DNA from: Cognatishimia activa
GTDB taxonomy: Bacteria; Pseudomonadota; Alphaproteobacteria; Rhodobacterales; Rhodobacteraceae
Length of the DNA stretch: 64,000 nt
Assembly: GCF_017798205.1 (NCBI RefSeq)
Contig: NZ_CP060010.1
Coordinates: forward strand, 2,542,001 to 2,606,000
Reading direction: 5' to 3'
The position numbers were made by a program, and so were the translations under genes. The notes beneath the pieces are model-generated. The model saw only the letters and a list, made by a program, of their open reading frames with translations. It had not been told where the DNA came from and searched no databases. How positions within the stretch are numbered: the first letter of the stretch is position 1; each line of letters begins with the position of its first letter. Below, piece after piece: positions 1 to 8,986 of this stretch.

Positions 1-292
1 TCGCGTTTGGTGCATAGATGCAACCTAAGGTGCAGACAAGGAACAGAAAAATACCCCAAAGCAGAACTGGCCTGCGTCCGATTTGGTCTGATATTGGCCC
101 AATGAGGATCTGCAGGACAGCACTTGCCCCAAGATAGCCGGCGACTGCCAATTGCATGACGCTGTAGTCCGTATCGAAGTAAACAGTCATGCCAGGCAGG
201 CTGGGCAGAAAGATATTCATGACCATGGCGCTAAGGCCTGCCAAGAGGATCAGGGTCGAGATATGTGGAGGGGACTTACGACTGAAATACAT
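1..292 (-). CDS. MFS drug-resistance transporter, Bcr/CflA type (partial, N-terminus only)
   Basis: Reading the minus strand from the ATG at 292 gives 97 codons open to the window edge, so only the N-terminus is present. The product begins MYFSRKSPPH, has a first membrane helix (TLILLAGLSAMVMNIFLPSL), a short periplasmic loop and a second helix. It then carries the MFS motif A loop (GPISDQIGRRPV) followed by a third helix. The FLPSLPGM segment after helix 1 and this loop are typical of the Bcr/CflA drug-efflux subfamily of proton antiporters in the inner membrane. It is divergent from pccB, with a 16-base perfect palindrome in the shared upstream region that could be an operator. Substrate cannot be inferred. 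Confidence 0.8.
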   Translation of the reverse strand, partial: MYFSRKSPPHISTLILLAGLSAMVMNIFLPSLPGMTVYFDTDYSVMQLAVAGYLGASAVLQILIGPISDQIGRRPVLLWGIFLFLVCTLGCIYAPNA

Positions 293-375
293 AATAGGCA
301 CGCAGAGTTGACCTGTCTTGTTTAGGCCCGAGATGAAGGGATGAACAGGGGTATTGCGACCATAAGTTGAAAAAA

Positions 376-391
376 TGAACCAATTGGTTCA
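376..391. promoter_or_regulatory. 16-bp perfect palindrome, candidate operator
   Basis: TGAACCAATTGGTTCA is its own reverse complement. It lies 84 bases upstream of the MFS start and 120 bases upstream of pccB, in the only shared intergenic region. Its size and symmetry suit a dimeric repressor of the TetR or MarR kind, which often sit next to efflux pumps, but no regulator gene is visible in the window. Confidence 0.45.
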
Positions 392-394
392 AAA

Positions 395-447
395 TTTGCT
401 GGTTTGCAATTTGCTTGCGTTGAGCGTGCTGGGGTTTGCAAATTTGC
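395..447 (+). promoter_or_regulatory. TTTGC repeat cluster upstream of pccB, possible PccR/ScfR site
   Basis: TTTGC occurs at 395, 403, 410, 435 and 443. The last two form TTTGCAAATTTGC, whose core GCAAATTTGC (438-447) is palindromic. In Rhodobacter sphaeroides the short-chain fatty acyl-CoA regulator PccR controls propionyl-CoA carboxylase genes through TTTGCAAA-type half-sites. The similarity suggests propionyl-CoA-responsive control of pccB here. The exact published spacing of two full TTTGCAAA half-sites is not met, and no pccR homologue lies in the window. Confidence 0.4.
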
Positions 448-511
448 GGGAAAACCCTTTCCGCACCGCAGCACACGGGCTATCACTCCTTAACAGACCA
501 GAGGGTGTGAC

Positions 512-2044
512 ATGGACAATATTCTTCAAGAACTCGAAGCCCGCCGCGAAACCGCGCGCCTTGGTGGCGGTCAGCGCCGCATTGATAGCCAGCACGCACG
601 GGCGAAACTGACCGCGCGCGAACGGATTGAACTGCTGCTGGATGAGGGCAGTTTCGAAGAGTTCGATATGTTCAAAACCCACCGCTGTGTCGAATTCGGC
701 ATGGAAGAGCAAAAGCCCGCGGGCGACGGTGTTGTCACCGGCTGGGGGACGATCAATGGCCGTATGGTTTATGTGTTCTCGCAGGATTTCACCGTGTTTG
801 GCGGCTCTCTGTCAGAAACTCATGCGCAGAAGATCTGTAAAATTCAGGATATGGCCGTTCAAAACGGTGCGCCGATCATTGGTCTGAATGACTCCGGTGG
901 CGCGCGGATCCAAGAGGGTGTGGACTCTCTGGCAGGCTACGCCGAGGTGTTCCAACGCAACATCATGGCCTCGGGCGTTGTGCCTCAGATCTCTGTGATC
1001 ATGGGCCCGTGTGCGGGTGGCGCTGTGTATAGTCCTGCGATGACCGACTTTATCTTTATGGTCAAAGACACATCATACATGTTTGTCACCGGCCCTGACG
1101 TTGTGAAAACCGTAACTAACGAAGTGGTTACGGCGGAAGAACTGGGCGGCGCGTCCACCCACACCAAGAAATCCTCTGTTGCAGATGGTGCCTTTGAAAA
1201 CGACGTCGAAGCGCTGCGCGAGGTTCGCAACCTTGTCGACTTCCTGCCGCTGAACAACCGCGAAAAGCCTCCGGTGCGTCCGTTCTTTGACGATCCGGCG
1301 CGGATTGATGCGTCGCTGGACACTCTGGTGCCGGAAAACCCGAACACGCCGTATGACATGAAAGAACTGATCCATAAGATCGCGGATGAAAGCGATTTTT
1401 ATGAGATCCAGGAAGACTACGCCAAGAACATCATCACCGGGTTCATCCGCATGGAAGGCCAGACCGTGGGTGTGGTTGCGAACCAGCCGATGGTTCTGGC
1501 GGGCTGTCTGGATATCGACAGCTCTCGCAAAGCGGCGCGGTTTGTAAGATTCTGTGATTGCTTTGAAATTCCAATTCTGACGCTTGTAGACGTTCCAGGC
1601 TTCCTGCCGGGCACCACGCAGGAATACGGCGGTGTCATCAAACACGGAGCAAAACTGCTCTTTGCTTATGGCGAAGCGACGGTGCCGAAGGTGACCGTGA
1701 TCACCCGTAAGGCCTATGGTGGTGCTTATGACGTTATGGCCTCCAAACACCTGCGCGGCGATTTCAACTACGCATGGCCATCCGCCGAGATCGCCGTGAT
1801 GGGCGCGAAGGGCGCGACCGAGATTATCCACCGTGCAGATCTGGGCGATGCGGATAAAATCGCGGCCCATACCAAGAACTACGAAGATCGTTTCGCGAAC
1901 CCATTTGTGGCCGCTGAGCGGGGCTTTATCGACGAGGTGATTATGCCGCAATCCACACGTCGCCGTGTGGCGCGCGCATTTGCGTCCTTGCGCAATAAGA
2001 AACTCGAGAACCCTTGGAAAAAGCACGACAATATCCCGCTCTAA
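512..2044 (+). CDS. pccB: propionyl-CoA carboxylase, beta (carboxyltransferase) subunit
   Basis: 510 aa, the usual length for PccB. It transfers the carboxyl group from carboxybiotin on PccA to propionyl-CoA, giving (S)-methylmalonyl-CoA. The N-terminal half holds the carboxyltransferase core with the [13 protein letters not shown] segment and the oxyanion-hole glycines in [12 protein letters not shown]. The C-terminal half has the second crotonase-like fold with [11 protein letters not shown] and [13 protein letters not shown]. The ATG at 512 is preceded by GAGGGTG about five bases away, and the protein starts [12 protein letters not shown] as in other alphaproteobacterial PccB. It heads a same-strand cluster that ends with pccA about 2 kb downstream. 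TTTGC repeats upstream hint at propionyl-CoA-responsive regulation. Acetyl-CoA preference cannot be excluded, but the context with pccA and methylmalonyl-CoA mutase favours propionyl-CoA. Confidence 0.97.
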   Translation: MDNILQELEARRETARLGGGQRRIDSQHARAKLTARERIELLLDEGSFEEFDMFKTHRCVEFGMEEQKPAGDGVVTGWGTINGRMVYVFSQDFTVFGGSLSETHAQKICKIQDMAVQNGAPIIGLNDSGGARIQEGVDSLAGYAEVFQRNIMASGVVPQISVIMGPCAGGAVYSPAMTDFIFMVKDTSYMFVTGPDVVKTVTNEVVTAEELGGASTHTKKSSVADGAFENDVEALREVRNLVDFLPLNNREKPPVRPFFDDPARIDASLDTLVPENPNTPYDMKELIHKIADESDFYEIQEDYAKNIITGFIRMEGQTVGVVANQPMVLAGCLDIDSSRKAARFVRFCDCFEIPILTLVDVPGFLPGTTQEYGGVIKHGAKLLFAYGEATVPKVTVITRKAYGGAYDVMASKHLRGDFNYAWPSAEIAVMGAKGATEIIHRADLGDADKIAAHTKNYEDRFANPFVAAERGFIDEVIMPQSTRRRVARAFASLRNKKLENPWKKHDNIPL

Positions 2045-2077
2045 GCGGCTGATTTCGTAGCGAAAAGGACTGAACCT

Positions 2078-2434
2078 GTGGCCCGAGCCAAGTGGCATAC
2101 CCTAAAGGACGGAGACGTGCTGACCCTCGCACGTCATCTGCCTGCGCGTTTTGACGTGGCGGCGGAAACCACCATTCGTGCGGGCTCTGCCATGTGGCTG
2201 GCGCATCAGGTGCGCCAGGATATGTGGCGCGCGCTGCAGTCCTTGCGCGGCTTCTCTCCGGTGGTTCAGGTCACGCGCCAGGATGGGGCGATGCACATCA
2301 AAGCCGGCGGTGCAGTCAATGGCGCTCTGCCCAAGGCCGCGACCGAGGCCAAGATCGCCGCGCTTTTGGCGTCGCCTGACTATATCCGCCGTTGGGAGCG
2401 CTTCGCGACCAAGAAGGGGCCCGCCCATGCGTAG
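2078..2434 (+). CDS. conserved hypothetical protein in pcc cluster
   Basis: 118 aa, starting at a GTG preceded by AAAGGA, 33 bases after pccB. It begins MARAKWHTLKDGDVLTLARH, is basic, and has no signal peptide or membrane segment, so it is probably cytoplasmic. I do not recognise the family. The stop codon overlaps the ATG of the next gene, which implies translational coupling. Codon use looks like that of its neighbours. Its place directly behind pccB suggests a role linked to propionyl-CoA carboxylase or simply operon hitch-hiking; no motif decides. Confidence 0.75.
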   Translation: MARAKWHTLKDGDVLTLARHLPARFDVAAETTIRAGSAMWLAHQVRQDMWRALQSLRGFSPVVQVTRQDGAMHIKAGGAVNGALPKAATEAKIAALLASPDYIRRWERFATKKGPAHA

Positions 2435-2819
2435 CCTTGCCCTCATCGCCGCGGTTCCCATGCTCATGCAAAGCTGTGAGAAAGAGGCCGAGACCGCCTC
2501 GGATATCCCTTCGGGGTTCAATCACAGCCTGTTTGAGACGCTTGATGATGTAATGCCCGACGGCAAACGCGTGATGCGTCTGCGCTACGTCGCAGAGGAT
2601 ATGACGGCGGAAGATCACCAAAAGGTCGCCGAGGATTTCGCGGCTCTCTGCGCGCGCGATGCCCTGCCACGTCAGGCCGAGGCGAAGCCGCCGTTTGATC
2701 AGGCCGTGATCTCTCTGGCCAATAAAAAATCTGAATTCGGAGTGTTCAATCCAGACGTCACCCAGTATTTCGAGGCTTTCACCTTGGAAAACGACACCTG
2801 TATCTGGGAGGCATTCTGA
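2427..2819 (+). CDS. small secreted or lipid-anchored protein, DUF6497-like
   Basis: 130 aa. The ATG at 2427 overlaps the end of the previous gene by eight bases. The N-terminus MRSLALIAAVPMLMQSC is a short export signal ending at Cys17. The MQSC sequence is only a weak lipobox, so either lipoprotein anchoring or a normal signal peptide is possible. The mature part (FETLDDVMPDGKRVMRLRYV) looks like the small Rhodobacterales family of unknown function I associate with DUF6497, from memory only. A disulfide between the two Cys near residues 77 and 125 is conceivable. It is one of three small predicted envelope proteins lying between pccB and pccA. Confidence 0.7.
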   Translation: MRSLALIAAVPMLMQSCEKEAETASDIPSGFNHSLFETLDDVMPDGKRVMRLRYVAEDMTAEDHQKVAEDFAALCARDALPRQAEAKPPFDQAVISLANKKSEFGVFNPDVTQYFEAFTLENDTCIWEAF

Positions 2820-3033
2820 TGCGGACACAAAACCTAGGGGGCAAAACCCCAAATCGGCGCGTTCTTGCGTCTTTCGCACCACAGGGCAGAGCCTCTCTGT
2901 CTAAATGTTTTATTTTCGGGCTAAAATCCGGTATATTCGGCCTTGGATACGTACGACTTACCTCGTGCTCCAATCTGAGGCAGGCAGGGGAAACATCCTC
3001 TGTTCAAAATAAAAGATATACTAGGAGAAACAG

Positions 3034-3177
3034 ATGTCTAAGAGCATCAAGTCCATTCTGGCGCTCAGCGTCGTTGTCGTTGTCGCAGCCTGCGCCAAAG
3101 AGCCGGTTGATGAATTCGTTGTGGTCGACCCGGCCCCAATCTCGACCGAGCCAACCCACACGGGTAAATACAAGTAA
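3034..3177 (+). CDS. 47-aa small lipoprotein
   Basis: Short reading frame from ATG 3034 (preceded by AGGAGAAAC) to TAA 3177, 47 aa. The N-terminus is a textbook lipoprotein signal: basic MSKSIK, then a hydrophobic run ending VAAC, which makes Cys20 the lipidation site. The mature 28 residues are acidic and Pro/Thr-rich (EFVVVDPAPISTEPTHTGKY), with no further domain. The good ribosome site, clean signal and similar codon use support a real gene. Function unknown; it lies between pccB and pccA. Confidence 0.75.
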   Translation: MSKSIKSILALSVVVVVAACAKEPVDEFVVVDPAPISTEPTHTGKYK

Positions 3178-3261
3178 GACTTTCGGGCGGGCGGCTGGCC
3201 AATTTGGTCAGGCTCCTGCCCACCTCGCACCTCGCGTTGCTCTGGCGTTCGGAGGTGCAGC

Positions 3262-3624
3262 ATGATCAAGCATCGTGGTTTCCCAAGCCGTCTTCCCGGC
3301 ACGGATTTTCAATTCACCATTCGTCGGCCCAATCCCAAAGGCGTCACCGCCATCATAAAGCGTGAGCGCTTTAAGGATCGCAAATACGCGGATCGCCGCG
3401 CGGATCTTGGCTTTATGCAAGCACTTTGGGAGGCTTTCGGCACCGAGCCTTTTGAACGCGGTAATCTGGATGCGGGGCGTCTGTCGTGGCTCTTTGGCCG
3501 TGAAGTCAAAGCCTATGATCCCGAGAATTTTGATCCCGAAGATTACGAAGCGCTTCTGATCATCGACGAAAACGTCGCACGGTCGTCTTTCCCTGATGCA
3601 ATCGACGGGGACGGTATCCTGTGA
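3262..3624 (+). CDS. conserved hypothetical protein in pcc cluster
   Basis: 120 aa, start ATG 3262 with a very strong ribosome site (CGGAGGTG, six bases upstream). It begins MIKHRGFPSRLPGTDFQFTI, has no signal peptide or membrane segment and a mixed charge, with an acidic C-terminal half (EVKAYDPENFDPEDYEALL). I do not recognise a domain. It is probably cytoplasmic. The strong ribosome site and conserved-looking composition make it a credible gene, but nothing in the sequence gives a reaction. Confidence 0.7.
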   Translation: MIKHRGFPSRLPGTDFQFTIRRPNPKGVTAIIKRERFKDRKYADRRADLGFMQALWEAFGTEPFERGNLDAGRLSWLFGREVKAYDPENFDPEDYEALLIIDENVARSSFPDAIDGDGIL

Positions 3625-3763
3625 TCTTTGCTGCGCGCATATCCCTTGGACCTCGGCACAGTCTTGCCGATAGGGTTGCGGGTGCGCGCAAAAGCTTGCG
3701 CAAGGGCTCGGCATCTCTGACGCTGGGTTCAGATTTGGGCAATCAAAAAGGGGCAGATCACAG

Positions 3764-3976
3764 ATGCGACTTCTCAAACTCACAGCGGCGCTCAGCCTTG
3801 GGCTTGCGCTCACGGCTTGTGGCGACACGGCGCTGGAACAAGGCTTGCTGGGTGCAGGCGCGGGCGCAGGGGCGGCCATTCTTACCGGTGGTAACGCAAA
3901 AACCGGCGCAGTCATTGGCGGTGTGGGCAACGTGGCCTACTGCCAGACCTACCCAGACCGTTGTAAGTCTCCGTAA
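3764..3976 (+). CDS. 70-aa glycine-zipper lipoprotein
   Basis: 70 aa. The signal MRLLKLTAALSLGLALTAC has a classical lipobox (LTAC), so Cys19 should be lipidated. The mature part has a Gly/Ala-rich stretch (GLLGAGAGAGAAILTGG, then GAVIGGVGNVAY) of the glycine-zipper type seen in small outer-membrane lipoproteins. It ends with two Cys (YCQTYPDRCKSP) that may form a disulfide. A strong intrinsic terminator lies 34 bases downstream, separating this gene from pccA. Exact role unknown. Confidence 0.8.
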   Translation: MRLLKLTAALSLGLALTACGDTALEQGLLGAGAGAGAAILTGGNAKTGAVIGGVGNVAYCQTYPDRCKSP

Positions 3977-4009
3977 CACTCGCGTCTTCGGACGTATCAC
4001 TCGACATTT

Positions 4010-4044
4010 GGCCGTCGGCACCTCGCGTGCCGATGGCCTTTTTT
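4010..4044 (+). terminator. intrinsic terminator upstream of pccA
   Basis: Arms at 4010-4021 and 4027-4038 (GGCCGTCGGCAC / GTGCCGATGGCC, one mismatch) with a five-base loop are followed directly by six T residues. It ends the unit containing the small lipoprotein genes. pccA starts 46 bases later, so pccA is likely transcribed by read-through or by a promoter inside or beyond the hairpin. Confidence 0.85.
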
Positions 4045-4089
4045 GTTTCGGCGCGCGGGGCGCGTCGGCTCGAACAGGAAGGACCCCTA

Positions 4090-6120
4090 ATGTTTGATAA
4101 GATCCTGATCGCCAACCGCGGCGAAATCGCCTGCCGCGTCATCAAGACCGCGCGCAAGATGGGCATCAAGACCGTGGCGATCTATTCGGACGCCGACAAA
4201 AACGCGCTGCACGTCAAGATGGCAGACGAAGCGGTCCACATTGGCCCTCCACCCGCGAACCAGTCCTATATCGTGATCGACAAGGTGATGGCCGCGATCA
4301 AGGAAAGCGGCGCGCAGGCGGTGCATCCGGGCTATGGATTCCTGTCTGAAAACGCCAAATTTGCCGAGGCACTTGAGGCGGCTGGCGTTGCGTTCATAGG
4401 CCCACCTAAGGGCGCGATTGAGGCCATGGGCGACAAGATCACCTCAAAGAAAATCGCGCAGGACGCCAATGTGTCCACGGTTCCAGGCTTTATGGGCCTG
4501 ATCGAGGACGCGGATGAGGCGGTCAAGATTTCCAACGAGATCGGCTATCCAGTGATGATCAAAGCCTCTGCCGGCGGTGGCGGTAAAGGCATGCGGATTG
4601 CCTGGAACGACGAAGAGGCGCGCGAGGGTTTCCAGTCCTCGAAAAACGAAGCGGCCAATAGCTTTGGCGATGATCGAATTTTTATTGAAAAATTCGTCAC
4701 CCAGCCGCGTCACATCGAAATTCAGGTGCTCTGCGACGCCCATGGCAATGGCGTCTATCTGGGCGAGCGTGAATGTTCCATTCAGCGTCGGAACCAGAAA
4801 GTCGTCGAAGAAGCGCCGTCTCCGTTCCTGGACGAAGCCACCCGCAAGGCCATGGGCGAGCAATCTGTCGCGCTGGCGAAAGCCGTGGGCTATGCCTCTG
4901 CTGGCACCGTGGAATTCATCGTCGATGGCGAGAAGAATTTCTACTTCCTTGAAATGAATACCCGTCTGCAGGTGGAACACCCTGTGACCGAACTGATCAC
5001 CGGCGTTGACCTTGTGGAACAAATGATCCGCGTCGCCAATGGCGAGCCGCTGACCATCACTCAGGACGATGTCACCCTGACCGGCTGGGCGATTGAAAAC
5101 CGCCTCTATGCCGAGGATCCTTATCGCAACTTCCTGCCCTCTATCGGCCGTCTGACCCGCTATCGTCCGCCCGCCGAGAACCCCGATTACACCCCGGGCA
5201 CCGCAGCCGGATCCGTCGGCGATGTGGTCGTGCGCAACGACACCGGCGTCTATGAGGGCGGCGAGATTTCAATGTATTACGACCCGATGATCGCCAAGCT
5301 CTGCACATGGGCACCGACCCGCGAGGCCGCGATCGAAGCGATGCGCGTGGCGCTGGATAGCTTTGAGGTCGAAGGTATTGGTCACAACCTGCCATTCGTG
5401 GCGGCTGTTATGGATCACCCAAAGTTTGTGTCAGGCGACATGACCACAGCCTTCATCGCCGAAGAATACCCCGACGGCTTTGAAGGCGTCGAGCTGCCCG
5501 AGGCCGACTTGCGCAAGATCGCAGCGGCGGCGGCAGCGATGAACCGAGTATCCGAGATCCGCTCAACCCGTGTCTCAGGCCGCATGGACAACCACGAACG
5601 CCGCGTCGGCACCGAGTGGGTCGTGTCCCTGCAAGGCAATGATTTCCCTGTGGAAATCTCGGCGGATGCGGATGGTTCTTCGGTCAAATTCGAAGATGGC
5701 GAGACGCTGCGCGTTGCCTCTGACTGGACACCGGGCGATCAACTGGCTGAGTTGACGGTCAATGGCGCGCCTCTGGTTCTGAAGGTCGGCGCGATCACCT
5801 GCGGCTTCCGCATTCGCAGCCGCGGTGCGGATTTGAAGGTGCATGTGCGCAGCCCGCGTGAGGCGGAGTTGGTCAAATACATGCCAGAGAAACTCCCACC
5901 GGATACCTCTAAGCTACTACTTTGCCCAATGCCGGGTCTGATCGTGAAGGTCGATGTCGAAGTGGGGGATGAGGTCCAAGAGGGTCAGGCGCTTTGCACA
6001 GTCGAGGCGATGAAGATGGAAAACATCCTGCGCGCTGAAAAGACCACTGTGGTCACGAAAATCAACGCGGCGGCGGGTGACAGCCTGGCGGTGGACGACG
6101 TGATTATGGAGTTCGAATAA
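4090..6120 (+). CDS. pccA: propionyl-CoA carboxylase, alpha (biotin carboxylase/carrier) subunit
   Basis: 676 aa from ATG 4090, preceded by AGGAAGGA; the start MFDKILIANRGEIACRV is the canonical biotin carboxylase N-terminus. The protein carboxylates its own biotin with ATP and bicarbonate and passes the carboxyl group to PccB. Domains in order: biotin carboxylase with an ATP-grasp fold (residues 1 to about 450), including the glycine-rich ATP loop ASAGGGGKGMR and the catalytic segment EMNTRLQVEHPVTE; a BT domain that docks PccB; and a C-terminal biotinyl domain with EAMKMEN, where Lys642 is the biotin site. The length suits PccA rather than a short AccC. It would need a biotin ligase (BirA), not present in this window. 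Confidence 0.97.
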   Translation: MFDKILIANRGEIACRVIKTARKMGIKTVAIYSDADKNALHVKMADEAVHIGPPPANQSYIVIDKVMAAIKESGAQAVHPGYGFLSENAKFAEALEAAGVAFIGPPKGAIEAMGDKITSKKIAQDANVSTVPGFMGLIEDADEAVKISNEIGYPVMIKASAGGGGKGMRIAWNDEEAREGFQSSKNEAANSFGDDRIFIEKFVTQPRHIEIQVLCDAHGNGVYLGERECSIQRRNQKVVEEAPSPFLDEATRKAMGEQSVALAKAVGYASAGTVEFIVDGEKNFYFLEMNTRLQVEHPVTELITGVDLVEQMIRVANGEPLTITQDDVTLTGWAIENRLYAEDPYRNFLPSIGRLTRYRPPAENPDYTPGTAAGSVGDVVVRNDTGVYEGGEISMYYDPMIAKLCTWAPTREAAIEAMRVALDSFEVEGIGHNLPFVAAVMDHPKFVSGDMTTAFIAEEYPDGFEGVELPEADLRKIAAAAAAMNRVSEIRSTRVSGRMDNHERRVGTEWVVSLQGNDFPVEISADADGSSVKFEDGETLRVASDWTPGDQLAELTVNGAPLVLKVGAITCGFRIRSRGADLKVHVRSPREAELVKYMPEKLPPDTSKLLLCPMPGLIVKVDVEVGDEVQEGQALCTVEAMKMENILRAEKTTVVTKINAAAGDSLAVDDVIMEFE

Positions 6121-6167
6121 GGGCTTATGGCGACGCCAGCGACATATCACAGACACGCACGCGGGGG

Positions 6168-6617
6168 TTATTCATCCCCGCGACGGTCTCTGATTTCCTG
6201 CTGGCGCATGGGCATTTTGTCGATGACGCGCCCGAGTTCGCGCACGTCCCAAGGGAAAGGCTTGCGCAGCTTCACGCCGCCGTCCTTGCCAATGAGCACC
6301 ATCATGAAGCCGCGCGGGCGCAGCTCGGTGCGCAGCTCGGATTTCGCGGCGGGATCGGTGTCGGTTAGAACCACGACATCCCGCTCGCGCAGCGCGTCGA
6401 TCTGGTCTTGTAGCAAAGCGATTTGCTCGATGAACCGCGGATCGGCCGGGCTGTCGGCAAAGACAATCACTGGACGGTTTGTCCAGAGAAAGCTCTCGAT
6501 CGGGGCGGGATCCGTCAAAAAGACGGGCGCCTCTTCGGTGACCTCATCGGCGGATGCGGTGGACCCTAAGAGGGCTGCGAAAACAACGGCTAAGCCATGG
6601 CGTACAGAAGTGCTCAT
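6168..6617 (-). CDS. DUF4174-type secreted protein
   Basis: 149 aa. The chosen ATG at 6617 gives a cleavable signal peptide (MSTSVRHGLAVVFAALLGSTASA, cleavage likely after ASA). The mature part has the DUF4174 pattern: FLWTNRPVIVFADSPADPRF, an alternating beta-alpha thioredoxin-like layout (DVVVLTDTDP), then RGFMMVLIGKDGGVKLRKP. No CXXC is present, so it is not a redox thioredoxin. It is probably periplasmic. It is convergent with pccA and divergent from methylmalonyl-CoA mutase. Function unknown. Confidence 0.8.
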   Translation of the reverse strand: MSTSVRHGLAVVFAALLGSTASADEVTEEAPVFLTDPAPIESFLWTNRPVIVFADSPADPRFIEQIALLQDQIDALRERDVVVLTDTDPAAKSELRTELRPRGFMMVLIGKDGGVKLRKPFPWDVRELGRVIDKMPMRQQEIRDRRGDE

Positions 6618-6716
6618 GTCTGCCAATATAGGCGCATTTGATACGATTGCGATGGTTTCGACCTGCGCCTCACAGAAATTTATGAAGACGCGGATCCCCG
6701 CGCAGAGGATGGTCAC

Positions 6717-8843
6717 ATGACGACGAAAAAAGACTGGGAAGCGCTGGCGGAGAAAGAACTGCGGGGCAAGCCGCTGGAGGCTCTGACCTGGGACACGCTG
6801 GAAGGCATTCAGGTCAAGCCGCTTTATACGGCGGAAGATACGGCAGAGATCGACCATATGGGGGGGCTGCCGGGCTTTGGGCCATTCACGCGCGGCGTTA
6901 AGGCGACCATGTATGCAGGCCGCCCTTGGACGATCCGTCAATATGCGGGCTTTTCAACGGCCGAGGAATCCAACGCCTTTTACCGCCGCAATCTGGCGGC
7001 GGGGCAGCAGGGTGTCTCTGTGGCTTTCGATCTGGCGACGCACCGGGGCTATGATTCAGATCACCCGCGTGTTGAGGGCGATGTCGGCAAGGCGGGCGTT
7101 GCGATTGACTCTGTAGAGGACATGAAGATCCTCTTTGACGGCATTCCTTTGGATAAAGTTTCCGTGTCCATGACCATGAACGGCGCGGTCATTCCGATCC
7201 TCGCGAATTTCATCGTCGCAGGCGAAGAGCAGGGCCATGATAAGGCGCTGCTCGCAGGCACCATTCAAAACGACATTCTGAAAGAATTCATGGTGCGCAA
7301 CACCTATATCTATCCGCCAGAGCCCTCGATGCGGATCATCTCGGACATCATCGAATATACCTCAAATGAGATGCCGAAGTTCAATTCGATCTCGATCTCG
7401 GGCTATCACATGCAAGAGGCGGGCGCGAACCTGGTTCAGGAACTTGCCTATACGCTGGCGGATGGTCGTGAATATGTGCGTGCGGCGATTGAGGCAGGCA
7501 TGGATGTGGATAAATTCGCAGGCCGCCTGAGCTTCTTCTTTGCGATTGGCATGAATTTCTTTATGGAAGCCGCCAAACTGCGCGCCGCGCGTCAGCTGTG
7601 GCATCGCATCATGACCGAGTTTGGCGCGAAATCGGAACGCTCGAAAATGCTGCGCACCCACTGTCAGACCTCGGGCGTGTCCTTGCAGGAACAAGACCCA
7701 TATAACAATGTCATCCGTACCGCCTATGAGGCGATGGCGGCGGCGTTGGGCGGCACGCAATCCCTACACACCAATGCGTTGGATGAGGCGATTGCTCTGC
7801 CGACCGACTTCTCGGCACGTATTGCGCGCAACACTCAGCTGATCCTGCAAGAAGAGACGGGCATCACCAATGTGGTCGATCCTCTGGCGGGCTCCTACTA
7901 TGTGGAAAGCCTGACCGATGAGTTGGCGACCAAGGCCTGGGAACTCATTGAAGAAGTTGAGGAAATGGGCGGTATGACCAAGGCCGTGGCCTCTGGCATG
8001 CCGAAGCTTCGCATTGAGGAAACCGCCGCGCGGCGTCAGGCGATGATCGACCGGGGTGAAGAAGTCGTCGTAGGCGTGAACAAATACCGCAAAGAGCAGG
8101 AAGAGGCGATCGACATTCTGGACGTCGACAATATCGCCGTGCGCGAGAGCCAGATCAAACGTCTGGAAGAGATCCGCGCCACCCGTGATGACGCAGCCTG
8201 CACGGCTGCATTGGCGGAGCTCACCCGCCGTGCCAAAGAAGGCGGCAACCTTTTGGAAGCCGCCGTCGAAGCCGCCCGCGCGCGGGCCTCTGTCGGAGAG
8301 ATCAGCATGGCAATGGAAGACGAATTCGGCCGCCACCGCGCCGAAGTGAAGACCCTCGCAGGCGTCTATGGCGCGGCTTATGAAGGTGACGAAGGCTTTG
8401 CTAAGATCCAGAAATCTATCGAAGATTTCGCCAAGGAAGAGGGGCGTCGGCCACGTCTTCTGGTGGTCAAGATGGGTCAGGATGGGCACGACCGTGGTGC
8501 CAAGGTGATCGCGACGGCCTTTGCAGATATCGGCTTTGACGTGGATGTGGGACCTCTGTTCCAGACGCCTGCCGAAGCGGCGCAAGACGCGATTGACAAT
8601 GACGTGCATGTGGTCGGGATCTCGTCTCAGGCGGCGGGGCATAAGACGCTGGCACCGCAATTGATCAAAGAGCTTCAGGCCAATGACGCGGGCGATATCA
8701 TTGTGATCTGTGGCGGGGTTATTCCGCAGCAGGACTATGATTTCCTCAAAGAGGCCGGTGTGAAGGCGATCTTTGGGCCTGGGACGAATATTCCTGAGGC
8801 GGCTGAGGATATCCTGAACCTAATCCGCGAAGCGCGTAGCTGA
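6717..8843 (+). CDS. methylmalonyl-CoA mutase (single-chain, B12-dependent)
   Basis: 708 aa, the normal length of the bacterial homodimeric enzyme. It rearranges (R)-methylmalonyl-CoA to succinyl-CoA with adenosylcobalamin, the last step of propionate use. The N-terminal TIM barrel (to about residue 550) has [20 protein letters not shown] and the substrate loop [10 protein letters not shown]-like segment VSMTMNGAV. The C-terminal cobalamin-binding domain has the DXHXXG motif [11 protein letters not shown], where His591 would be the lower axial ligand, and the downstream GG of VICGGV. The ATG at 6717 is supported by a match to family N-termini ([13 protein letters not shown]). An epimerase and a MeaB-type chaperone are not in the window. 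No B12 riboswitch is evident in the 99-base upstream gap. Confidence 0.97.
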   Translation: MTTKKDWEALAEKELRGKPLEALTWDTLEGIQVKPLYTAEDTAEIDHMGGLPGFGPFTRGVKATMYAGRPWTIRQYAGFSTAEESNAFYRRNLAAGQQGVSVAFDLATHRGYDSDHPRVEGDVGKAGVAIDSVEDMKILFDGIPLDKVSVSMTMNGAVIPILANFIVAGEEQGHDKALLAGTIQNDILKEFMVRNTYIYPPEPSMRIISDIIEYTSNEMPKFNSISISGYHMQEAGANLVQELAYTLADGREYVRAAIEAGMDVDKFAGRLSFFFAIGMNFFMEAAKLRAARQLWHRIMTEFGAKSERSKMLRTHCQTSGVSLQEQDPYNNVIRTAYEAMAAALGGTQSLHTNALDEAIALPTDFSARIARNTQLILQEETGITNVVDPLAGSYYVESLTDELATKAWELIEEVEEMGGMTKAVASGMPKLRIEETAARRQAMIDRGEEVVVGVNKYRKEQEEAIDILDVDNIAVRESQIKRLEEIRATRDDAACTAALAELTRRAKEGGNLLEAAVEAARARASVGEISMAMEDEFGRHRAEVKTLAGVYGAAYEGDEGFAKIQKSIEDFAKEEGRRPRLLVVKMGQDGHDRGAKVIATAFADIGFDVDVGPLFQTPAEAAQDAIDNDVHVVGISSQAAGHKTLAPQLIKELQANDAGDIIVICGGVIPQQDYDFLKEAGVKAIFGPGTNIPEAAEDILNLIREARS

Positions 8844-8880
8844 TAGGCGGGGGGGCCGCCCTCCAAACCGCACGAATGAT

Positions 8881-8930
8881 GGGGGGCGCTGCCCCCCAAA
8901 CCCCCCGAGGATATTTCGAGCAAGAGAAAA
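8881..8930 (+). repeat. dispersed intergenic repeat, copy 1
   Basis: A G/C hairpin (GGGGGGCGCTGCCCCCC, 8881-8897) and a C-run are followed by GAGGATATTTCGAGCAAGAGAAAA. The tail matches five other copies in the window (consensus GGATATTT-n-GGCAAGA-n-GAAA). It lies between methylmalonyl-CoA mutase and the VOC gene and may also terminate the mutase transcript. Confidence 0.7.
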
Positions 8931-8986
8931 GACGTTGTCTTTGATCTGACGAATTGTATGCTGAGCCTTCGCTTATCGGAGCCAAC

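Noticed and set aside
1073-2098. 341-codon open frame on the minus strand across pccB
   Set aside because: It lies entirely opposite a highly conserved gene, shows no protein family pattern and follows from the codon bias of high-G+C coding DNA.
2819-3265. 148-codon frame directly after the DUF6497-like gene
   Set aside because: It runs out of frame through the better-supported 47-aa lipoprotein gene and has a low-complexity basic composition.
6618-6716. Possible B12 riboswitch before methylmalonyl-CoA mutase
   Set aside because: The gap is only 99 bases, too short for a cobalamin aptamer, and no B12-box sequence is seen.
6127-6720. 197-codon plus-strand frame over the DUF4174 gene
   Set aside because: Opposite a gene with signal peptide and family pattern; Ser/Arg-rich shadow.
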